NCBI RefSeq assembly: GCF_003788695.1
Contig: NZ_RARA01000024.1
Coordinates: 143,582-156,837, forward strand
Length of the DNA stretch: 13,256 nt
Source of the DNA: Candidatus Cardinium hertigii
Lineage (GTDB): Bacteria; Bacteroidota; Bacteroidia; Cytophagales_A; Amoebophilaceae
Direction of reading: 5' to 3'
Part shown: in pieces, positions 7,085 through 13,256 of the stretch
How the letters are laid out: every line of letters begins with the position of its first letter
Position numbering within the stretch: the first letter of the stretch is position 1
Made by a program: the position numbers and the translations under genes
Notes under the pieces: model-generated
Databases searched by the model: none
What the model was told of the DNA's origin: nothing
Seen by the model: the letters and a program-made list of their open reading frames with translations, nothing else

Positions 7085-10000
7085 TTACATGTTGACTTGT
7101 ATATGCTTACAAATAGAACGCATCTCTTCCAACCACGTTTTAGAGATATTGTGTTTCTCCCCCCATGGAATGTAGAATGTCATGGTATCTTGCGCTATGC
7201 GTTTCTGATCCACTAATTTGCGCGCATGCAAGGTACGGATATTGTGGAGCCTATCGGCAAGTTTTACCTCAATGACCCGAATATCTTTACACTGCTCCAG
7301 TATACTTTTATTTTCCTTATCATCTAGCTTCCATGGATAACCATTCGTATTGTAATGAGTTACCATATCGACAATGGAGGCAACATCAGGACCATACATA
7401 AGTGCTATTTGGTTTAGCGTAATAGGTGTATCTTCTACTACATCGTGTAACAATCCAGCTAAAATGGTGGATGGATCTTTGGTGACCTCTAAAAGAATTT
7501 TACCTACTGCCATAGGATGGGTATAATAGGGACTTCCCGATTTGCGTGACACAAGTCCATGCGCATTTTTAATAAAAGTAATGGTCTTTTCTACTGTTTC
7601 TTTGGCCAGCGTAGTCTCTTTGGTAAGCAATTCCACTAATTCTTGTTCTTGCGCTAAACTTTCAGCGGTTTCAGCTAGCTTGCCAGCTACTAAATCAGCA
7701 GGATCATAGGTTTTAAAACGCATTACCTTTTGGCCATCTAGAGGTAATACATAAAGACAGGTTACAATTTCATTGGTTTCTATTAATTCCATATAACCAC
7801 CATGTGCTTGCACAATTTGTCTACTCTCCGCTTGATAGAACTGTTTTTCTGTTTTAGGTACATGAATAGACGTTGGTTCGTCAGATATATCGTACACTGG
7901 CAATGTATTTTGCGTACTCACATCTGTACTAATAAAAAAGGCCAATGCTGGTAAGGTAAGTGCTGCGTAGTTAACTATAGCATAATCGTAACGTAAAGCA
8001 GTATCAGCAATGGTTAGCGTAACAATATGATCGGTAGCTTGCACGCATCTGCTGATCTCCCATAAGTTTAGGATTAAAAAACATTCAAAAAGCGTTGGAT
8101 CTGCTAACAGTTCTGTTACTTTTGTTGGGTTGCGTACAAGCAACTGCATAGGCTTTCCTAGGTCCCGCATAGCTCTAAGAACTTTTAAAATAGCTAGTTC
8201 AATGATTACGGGTTTTATTGCTTGCTCATTTAACTCTAAATTACAATCTGATTTGACCCTTCTTAGTAATAAGTCATTAAAATTATACAACTTATGTAGT
8301 AATAGGTTAATAGTTTCGTCTTTTTGGCCATGCATTATTTCACCTATTGCCTGCAATAGCTTGCTACCATAGGTCATATCTAATCTGGACCAGTTCGCAT
8401 GGTTATAGATAGCCTCTAAAGCGATAATCCGCTCGTAGCTTCCCCTAAGTTTTATTATTTTGAGTTTAGCGTTAGCTTTATCGCGTAAGTATTTATAGGT
8501 ACCAAGACCTACGATCGCAACCGTTATAAGGATCATAGCAAAAACTAGTTCTACAGAAAGACTTTTATAGCCAGCCAAAAATAAATTCCAAAAAGGGACG
8601 CTAGGTGGAATAAACGCATGCGTTATCAGAGCTATACAGAGCATTGCGATGCTTACTTCTAAAGATAACAATACTATCCCTAAGCCTAGGTTAAATATAA
8701 ACAGTGCGCAGACCATAGGACTAAAATGACCTAATTTTGCCAATTGTATACTGGCAACAAAAAGCAATATAAATAATAACGCTGGCCATACTAAATGAAG
8801 AAGTCTATCGTCTCCTTTTTTATAGGAATGGAAGGCAGGATAGATGACCAAAGTAGTCCCAATAGCCATTAGCGCCATATAGCCATATACATAGGGTATA
8901 AAGTAACCTTTGTGCATAAAGCAAAGTGCTACAATGCTGTTTAGAATTGCATGGATACCCAATAGTATAAAAGTACTTTCCTTTTTGGGAAAAAGGCTTT
9001 TTCGGTATGCCTGGGTAAATGGTAGACTAAGCTGTTGTAACCGCTCTTGCCACCAGCGTTGGGTTGCTTGATTTTGCAAATCCACCGGGCTACGATCTTT
9101 GATGCCCACCCAGCCGGTATGAGGGCGTTTAGGGAGCACGTAGTGCGTAACAAATAAAATAAATGCGCTCAAAACCAGTGAAAAGCAAATTTGATTTGCA
9201 AGTATGGCTTGATCTTTATAGAACACACGATATACCATTATGGCTGTAGTTACACCCATAGTGCATAATACGGCAGCAGAGCGGGGTCTAAAACCAAAAC
9301 AAGTTATAAGGAAGGGAATCGTCACAGCTGGTGCATAAATATAAATCGTTTTAGTTACCAACTGTCCAATACTAGTCGTATGCAATCCAACCACCATACC
9401 AATAATGCCTATAAAAAGAGAAGCCATACGTACAATGGTAAGGGAGGGCTTGTTATGCCTAGCTGAACCAGCTACTATAGGCCATATATCATTTGCAAAT
9501 AAAACAGAAGCAACATGTAATTGAGAGTCAGCGGTAGACATGAGCAATGCTATAATAGCTGTTACTAAAATGCCACGCATACCAGGAAAGTAAGAGCACT
9601 CAATAATATAATGGAGTACGTTCTGATTGGGCTTGATAACATGGTCTCCTACATGTAAAGCTACCGAAATGCTAAAAAAAACAATAATAAGTACGATACG
9701 GCTTATCGAAAGTCTGTTAAAAATTTTTGTTGATTTCTGTATAGAAGGCGCCATATAGAAACGTTGCATACGTGCAGGATCAAACATTGCTGCAAATAGT
9801 GCGATACAATCATCAAATAGTTCCTTTTTTAGGGAATAATCCCAACGCCATATACACATCTGGTTAATATTAAACTGTGGCATCTCCCTGAGTTTTTGCC
9901 AGCCAGCTACTGGATCTTTAACATTATATAAGAGTGCAAAAAATAAAATAGGGAAACAAAGAGTAAAAAGAAAAAACTGATAAACATCTGTTAGTGCCAC

Positions 10001-10582
10001 AGACCTAACCCCTCCGAATGTGGAATAACTAATAAATAATAGGGCTAAAATTACAGTTGAATAGGATACATACGCCTGTATTTCAGGCAATAGCATAGTA
10101 ATACTTAGCCCAATCTTGATCTGAATGGCTAATAGTGCTATAGCTCTTATGATACCACAGATTCCTGTTGCGGCTCGCACCGTTGGGCCGTAAATACTGC
10201 CCATAGATTCAGCTATGGAAAGATGGCCTAGGAATTCCTGCATTCTTATGATTACAAATCTGGAGAACAAATGGGTATCCACTGGATTCTGTATTAAAAA
10301 GAATACCACTGTAATCCATGGCTCATAATAATAGAAAAACAGATTATAATCCAAAATTTTACCTCCATAAATGGTGGCTATTAAGGAAATGAGAATGACT
10401 GTTGTAGACATTTTTCTACTCCCGACCGCATAATCTTGAAACGTTGTGATGCCTCTACCATAATAAATCCCAATGGAAAACGTTATGATTAAGAATATGC
10501 CTATAATTATTAAATCAATGCTTATCATATTGTTATGTGCACTATACATACGCATTTGTTTAATGCGTAACAGCTGTAACAT
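7085..10582 (-). CDS. Sodium:solute symporter / degenerate histidine kinase / (p)ppGpp hydrolase (HD) fusion
   Basis: A 1165-residue protein with four parts. (1) Residues about 20-485 are a sodium:solute symporter (SSS/SLC5): YAVGSRKMST near 51-60, FDPARMQRF (267-275), and MSTADSQLHVAS (348-359), where S349/T350 align with the Na2-site Ser/Thr of PutP. (2) Residues 537-695 hold about six further membrane helices. (3) Residues 700-955 resemble a histidine kinase dimerisation/ATPase region (LADPTLFECFLILNLWEIS, then RQIVQAHGGYMEL and LPLDG). No phospho-accepting HE motif or glycine-rich G1 is visible, and the second N-box Asn is lost, so it is probably catalytically dead. (4) Residues 990-1160 are a RelA/SpoT-type HD hydrolase with all expected metal and catalytic residues: H1022, H1046-D1047, E1050-D1051, and D1110 and N1114 in VKLADRLHNIRTL. 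No synthetase domain follows. M10, M12 and M19 are alternative starts; M19 best fits the usual symporter N-terminus. Likely role: membrane-linked alarmone breakdown. Confidence 0.88.
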   Translation of the reverse strand: MLQLLRIKQMRMYSAHNNMISIDLIIIGIFLIITFSIGIYYGRGITTFQDYAVGSRKMSTTVILISLIATIYGGKILDYNLFFYYYEPWITVVFFLIQNPVDTHLFSRFVIIRMQEFLGHLSIAESMGSIYGPTVRAATGICGIIRAIALLAIQIKIGLSITMLLPEIQAYVSYSTVILALLFISYSTFGGVRSVALTDVYQFFLFTLCFPILFFALLYNVKDPVAGWQKLREMPQFNINQMCIWRWDYSLKKELFDDCIALFAAMFDPARMQRFYMAPSIQKSTKIFNRLSISRIVLIIVFFSISVALHVGDHVIKPNQNVLHYIIECSYFPGMRGILVTAIIALLMSTADSQLHVASVLFANDIWPIVAGSARHNKPSLTIVRMASLFIGIIGMVVGLHTTSIGQLVTKTIYIYAPAVTIPFLITCFGFRPRSAAVLCTMGVTTAIMVYRVFYKDQAILANQICFSLVLSAFILFVTHYVLPKRPHTGWVGIKDRSPVDLQNQATQRWWQERLQQLSLPFTQAYRKSLFPKKESTFILLGIHAILNSIVALCFMHKGYFIPYVYGYMALMAIGTTLVIYPAFHSYKKGDDRLLHLVWPALLFILLFVASIQLAKLGHFSPMVCALFIFNLGLGIVLLSLEVSIAMLCIALITHAFIPPSVPFWNLFLAGYKSLSVELVFAMILITVAIVGLGTYKYLRDKANAKLKIIKLRGSYERIIALEAIYNHANWSRLDMTYGSKLLQAIGEIMHGQKDETINLLLHKLYNFNDLLLRRVKSDCNLELNEQAIKPVIIELAILKVLRAMRDLGKPMQLLVRNPTKVTELLADPTLFECFLILNLWEISRCVQATDHIVTLTIADTALRYDYAIVNYAALTLPALAFFISTDVSTQNTLPVYDISDEPTSIHVPKTEKQFYQAESRQIVQAHGGYMELIETNEIVTCLYVLPLDGQKVMRFKTYDPADLVAGKLAETAESLAQEQELVELLTKETTLAKETVEKTITFIKNAHGLVSRKSGSPYYTHPMAVGKILLEVTKDPSTILAGLLHDVVEDTPITLNQIALMYGPDVASIVDMVTHYNTNGYPWKLDDKENKSILEQCKDIRVIEVKLADRLHNIRTLHARKLVDQKRIAQDTMTFYIPWGEKHNISKTWLEEMRSICKHIQVNM

Positions 10583-10633
10583 AATCTATCCTATTCTATC
10601 TATTCGTGCAAATAAAATAGTCGTATTCTTCTT

Positions 10634-10668
10634 TATTTATTAAAGTAAAAGTTTAATATTTATATATA
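10634..10668. repeat. Copy of the AT-rich repeat (left half), with degenerate neighbour
   Basis: TATTTATTAAAGTAA at 10634-10648 is identical to 4974-4988. After two differing bases the match continues through GTTTAATATTTATATAT (10651-10667), so about 33 of 35 bases agree. The right arm of the palindrome is missing here. A diverged relative (TTATTAAAG then GTTTAATATTT) lies at about 10764-10790. The intact copy sits 52 bases upstream of the fusion gene's start and may overlap its promoter. Confidence 0.6.
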
Positions 10669-10905
10669 TTATTATGATAATGAGTTTGTATAATTTTATT
10701 AAAATATATTATTTGGTTTCAGTAAAAGTATTTCGATGGAGAAGGGCAGTTATGACTCTATTTTTATTAAAGTTATTGTTTAATATTTTTATTTTTTATA
10801 TTGATAATAGGAATGTATTAAATAGCTACCAAATAATATTTGGTATATATGTATATGTGGGTAGGGCTATCTGCTAGTGGCGTTATGCTACTTTTTGAGT
10901 TCTTT

Positions 10906-11058
10906 TTAGCAATCGGCTTTCCAACGATTATATGCTATTTTAGCATGGTGCTCTTCTCAAACGTAACACGGGCTATTTTGTAGTAGCATGGCCCATTGCT
11001 CTGTTGCCTCTTCTGTATTGTCTTTATAAAAAGACCTAAGAGAATCTAATTTATGGTT
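10906..11058 (-). pseudogene. Decayed coding fragment with internal stop
   Basis: One - strand frame reads NHKLDSLRSFYKDNTEEATE, then QWAMLLQNSPCYV, a TGA (10959-10957), then EEHHAKIAYNRWKADC and TAA (10908-10906). Composition on both sides of the TGA is protein-like (Trp, His, Glu, few Ile/Lys runs) and the frame is unchanged, which suggests one former C-terminus broken by a single CGA-to-TGA type change. No start codon or upstream part is visible. I do not recognise the family. Chance open frame remains possible. Confidence 0.35.
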
Positions 11059-11081
11059 GATTTTAAGTTTTAAATAATATT

Positions 11082-11117
11082 TTAAGTAAGACTAAATTAT
11101 TATTTAGACTTACCTAA
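11082..11117. promoter_or_regulatory. Palindromic DtxR-like operator candidate
   Basis: TTAAGTAAGACTAAAT (11082-11097) and, on the other strand, TTAGGTAAGTCTAAAT (11117-11102) agree at 14 of 16 positions and form an inverted pair with a 4-base spacer. The second matches 12 of the first 14 bases of the DtxR/IdeR box TTAGGTTAGCCTAACC. The site lies 137 bases upstream of the metal regulator start. Binding by that regulator is an inference. Confidence 0.45.
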
Positions 11118-11184
11118 GCACAACGGGTAAAATTAAAACTCCGAAATCCCTCTTATCTAAAATAAGAAAAAGCTGTTTTAATAA

Positions 11185-11222
11185 TTAGGTTTGTCTAAAA
11201 ATTTATTTAAATTCGTCTAATC
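11185..11222 (+). promoter_or_regulatory. Tandem DtxR-like operator candidates
   Basis: TTAGGTTTGTCTAAAA (11185-11200) repeats the motif of the upstream palindrome and matches 12 of the first 14 bases of the DtxR/IdeR box. A weaker copy, TTAAATTCGTCTAATC, follows at 11207-11222, offset by 22 bp (about two helical turns), on the same strand. The pair ends about 31 bases before the regulator's ATG, where autorepression would block transcription or its start. Confidence 0.45.
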
Positions 11223-11253
11223 CTAGTATTTCAATGGTACACACTACATTTTT

Positions 11254-11949
11254 ATGAGACTTACGCATTCCGAAGAGGACTATTTAAAAGCTATCTATAC
11301 GCTGGCTGAAGGAAAAGAAACGCTTATTTCAACTACGGCTATGGCAGAATTTTTACATACAAGCGCTGCATCCGTTACCGATATGGTACAAAGGCTACAT
11401 AGTAAACAATTGGTTATCTATCAAAAATACCAGGGTGTAAGCTTATCAGAAATGGGTAGGAGATCAGCTATAAAGATTGTACGCAAACATTTGCTCTGGG
11501 AGGTTTTTTTAGTAGATAAGTTAAAGTTTGAATGGAATTCCATACATGAGGTAGCAGAACAATTAGAACATATTGACTCGGATATGTTGATAGATCGGTT
11601 AGATCATTTTCTTAACTATCCCTGTTGTAGTCCTCATGGCATAATTATTCCGACTGCTGATGGAAAAGTTATAAGTAAAGCTAGACTATTGCTTACAAAT
11701 GTAGCGGAAGGAGTAAGTGGAATGGTAAGTGCTATTAAAGATGATTCTACTACTTTTTTACAATATCTTGGCAAAAGAAATATTTATCTAGGAACTAAAA
11801 TAACGGTTGTCGAAAAGATACACTTTGATGATTCTATTGATGCAATCATTGATAATCACAATAAAATTAATATATCTCGTAAAATAACAGATCATATTTT
11901 AGTAACTGTACTTTCTGTAATATTATGCTTCGTGTATGCAATAAGTTGA
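11254..11949 (+). CDS. mntR: DtxR/MntR-family metal-dependent transcriptional repressor
   Basis: A 231-residue metal-sensing repressor. Residues 1-65 form the winged helix (EEDYLKAIYTL, then TSAASVTDMVQRL as recognition helix and LIYQKYQGVSLSEMG as wing). Residues 66-125 are the dimerisation/metal domain, and residues 145-215 a FeoA/SH3-like C-terminal domain. Candidate ligands are D9, H79, E83, H98, E102, E105 and H106. D9 (Met in DtxR) and E102 (Cys in DtxR) point to manganese sensing as in MntR, although the counterpart of MntR E11 is Lys. The SPHGIIIP loop (126-133) is typical of the family. The last 12 residues are a hydrophobic extension that looks non-native. It heads the metal-uptake operon and probably represses it, and itself, through the repeated upstream sites. 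Confidence 0.88.
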   Translation: MRLTHSEEDYLKAIYTLAEGKETLISTTAMAEFLHTSAASVTDMVQRLHSKQLVIYQKYQGVSLSEMGRRSAIKIVRKHLLWEVFLVDKLKFEWNSIHEVAEQLEHIDSDMLIDRLDHFLNYPCCSPHGIIIPTADGKVISKARLLLTNVAEGVSGMVSAIKDDSTTFLQYLGKRNIYLGTKITVVEKIHFDDSIDAIIDNHNKINISRKITDHILVTVLSVILCFVYAIS

Positions 11950-11963
11950 AGGGTCCAATCTGT

Positions 11964-12887
11964 ATGCTTTACAGATTACCAAATTGGTTTTTAAGTCTAT
12001 TTTTGTATGTGGCGCTACTATTTTCCTCATGTTTTAACAAGTCTGTGGATGGAAAATTTACTATTCTAACGACTACAGGTATGCTAGGAGATGCTATTAA
12101 AAATATTGTTAAAGAGGATGCAGAGGTAGTTAGCCTTATGGGCCCTGGTATAGACCCCCATACCTATCAAACTACCCATAAAGATGTTCAGAAGCTTATA
12201 CATGCTGATATGATCTTTTATAATGGACTCTATTTAGAGGGTAAAATGACCGATTTATTGGAAAAAATGGCCAAAACAAGAAAGGTCTATGCTGCTAGTG
12301 ATGCCCTTCATAAAACACAGCTTATATATGAAGATATTTTTCCTATTGGTATAGATCCTCATATCTGGTTTGATGTAAGGCTATGGAAACAGGTAGTTGC
12401 TTTTATTAGTCAAAAATTACAAGAAGCACGGCCCGAATCAGCAGCTTATTATGAAGAAAATACGATTGCTTACTTAAAAACGTTAGCATTACTACATCAA
12501 GAAGTTACTGCCCAAATGCAATCCATTCCAGCCCAACAGCGGGTACTGATTACTGCACACGATGCCTTTGGTTACTTTGGCAAAGCATATGATACTGAAG
12601 TAGTGGGTTTACAAGGAATTTCTACTGTAGCTGAATGTGGATTAAAAGATATTCATCGCATTGTAGAGCTGATTTTAAAACGTAATATTAAAGCAGTTTT
12701 TTTTGAAACTTCTGTTTCAGATAAATCAATGCGCGCTGTATTAGAAGGCTGTGCCCATTATGGGCATAAGGTAAAGATAGGAGGCTGTCTCTATTCAGAT
12801 GCACTCGGTGCAGCTGGTACCCCAGCAGAAAGTTATTGTGGTATGATCAAAGCCAATACTATAGCAATTGTTAATGCATTAAAATAA
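11964..12887 (+). CDS. TroA/ZnuA-like metal-binding lipoprotein (cluster A-1 ABC importer)
   Basis: Periplasmic solute-binding protein for Mn/Zn-type metals. I chose the ATG at 11964 over 11925: it avoids overlap with the regulator, yields a compact lipoprotein signal (MLYRLP, hydrophobic core, LLFSSC with C23), and is preceded by GAAGGG. With this start the ligands are H66 (DPHTY), H133 (DPHIWFD), H199 (AHDAFGYF) and D279 (SDALG). This is the His-His-His-Asp set of Treponema TroA, at nearly the same numbering. ZnuA-type His-rich loops are absent. Further signatures are TTTGMLGDAIKNI at the N-lobe, GLYLEGKM and LQGISTVAECGLKDI. It is 307 residues with this start, normal for the family. The ABC ATPase gene follows after three bases, so the two are co-transcribed. 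Confidence 0.9.
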   Translation: MLYRLPNWFLSLFLYVALLFSSCFNKSVDGKFTILTTTGMLGDAIKNIVKEDAEVVSLMGPGIDPHTYQTTHKDVQKLIHADMIFYNGLYLEGKMTDLLEKMAKTRKVYAASDALHKTQLIYEDIFPIGIDPHIWFDVRLWKQVVAFISQKLQEARPESAAYYEENTIAYLKTLALLHQEVTAQMQSIPAQQRVLITAHDAFGYFGKAYDTEVVGLQGISTVAECGLKDIHRIVELILKRNIKAVFFETSVSDKSMRAVLEGCAHYGHKVKIGGCLYSDALGAAGTPAESYCGMIKANTIAIVNALK

Positions 12888-12890
12888 GAG

Positions 12891-13256
12891 ATGAAAAATC
12901 CAGAACAACTTACTGTACAGGTAAAGGACTTAACGGTTTCCTATACCCACAACAAAATTGTGCTAGAAAAAATTAATTTTGCATTGCCATCACATAAAAT
13001 TATTGGCATAATAGGCCCCAACGGGGCTGGCAAATCTACCCTACTAAAGGCTATCATGGGGCTTATTCCTTACCAAGGAGGTGAAATAACATTATTTGCA
13101 AAGCCTATCCATAAAGTAAGAAAACGCATTAGTTATGTACCGCAAAAGGAATCGGTAGATTGGGATTTTCCTGCTTCTGTTTTTGATATTGCCCTTTTAG
13201 GCAGATACAATAGGCTTGGATTTTTTGAGCGGCCTAGCAAAACAGATAAAGTAATA
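12891..13256 (+). CDS. Metal ABC transporter ATP-binding protein, N-terminal part (truncated by window)
   Basis: The first 122 codons of an ABC ATPase run to the window end. The Walker A motif GPNGAGKST is at 42-50, with the Q-loop in YVPQKESVDWDFP (82-94). The SVDWDFP sequence and the following LLGRYNRLGFF are characteristic of ATPases of the Mn/Zn/Fe cluster A-1 importers (TroB, MntB, SitB). Signature, Walker B and H-loop lie beyond the window. The start is three bases after the binding-protein stop, and a permease gene is expected next. Confidence 0.93.
   Translation, partial: MKNPEQLTVQVKDLTVSYTHNKIVLEKINFALPSHKIIGIIGPNGAGKSTLLKAIMGLIPYQGGEITLFAKPIHKVRKRISYVPQKESVDWDFPASVFDIALLGRYNRLGFFERPSKTDKVI

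Larger units (their letters stand above)
10583..11253. other. Gene-free divergent stretch
   Basis: About 670 AT-rich bases between the divergent fusion gene and the metal regulator, so it should hold both promoters. It contains a copy of the AT-rich repeat (10634-10668), a degenerate second copy (about 10760-10800), a decayed - strand coding fragment (10906-11058) and repeated operator-like sites (11082-11222). A 67-codon run at 10674-10877 is composed largely of repeat sequence and is not called. Confidence 0.5.

Noticed and set aside
8130..8372. 80-codon + strand open frame inside the fusion gene
   Set aside because: Antisense shadow of a coding region with clear domain signatures.
10674..10877. 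67-codon + strand open frame, hydrophobic
   Set aside because: It begins at the edge of an AT-rich repeat copy and spans a degenerate second copy. Its Ile/Tyr/Phe-rich composition follows from the DNA, and no start context is visible.

Overview
The window is AT-rich, with long spacers, scattered small repeats and weak or absent Shine-Dalgarno sequences. The protein families point to an intracellular Bacteroidota symbiont of the Amoebophilus/Cardinium type. The main clues are an AAA-ATPase-like/PD-(D/E)XK protein, a eukaryote-like F-box plus leucine-rich-repeat protein, a lineage-specific protein with ankyrin-like stretches, and remnants that look like mobile-element debris. This taxonomic call is inferred from family content, not from any marker gene.

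Layout. Bases 3-221 are the 3' end of an unrecognised gene, followed by about 430 bp holding a possible 185-bp inverted-repeat element. Next comes the AAA-ATPase/nuclease-like gene (656-2455, +), which converges on an F-box/LRR gene (2516-3496, -); an A7/T7 hairpin lies at their junction. After a gene-free stretch come tRNA-Ser(UGA) (4085-4174, -) and a DUF502 membrane protein (4219-4830, -). A second gene-free stretch carries an AT-rich 56-bp palindrome. The + strand gene 5427-6911 encodes an exported or membrane-associated, ankyrin-like protein of unknown function. It converges on a 1165-residue protein (7085-10582, -) that joins a sodium:solute symporter, a further multi-helix membrane block, a degenerate histidine-kinase-like region and an apparently intact RelA/SpoT-type alarmone hydrolase HD domain. 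After about 670 bp with repeats, a decayed gene fragment and operator-like sites, the right edge holds a metal-uptake operon: an MntR/DtxR regulator, a TroA-like metal-binding lipoprotein and the start of its ABC ATPase.

How the genes relate. The right-hand genes form one functional unit, manganese/zinc-type cluster A-1 ABC import under a metal-sensing repressor. Several TTAGGTwwGTCTAAAw copies upstream are good candidates for the repressor's own operator. The F-box/LRR and ankyrin-like proteins are plausible host-interaction factors. The symporter/pseudokinase/HD fusion is the most unusual item: it suggests that solute sensing or transport at the membrane is coupled directly to (p)ppGpp breakdown.
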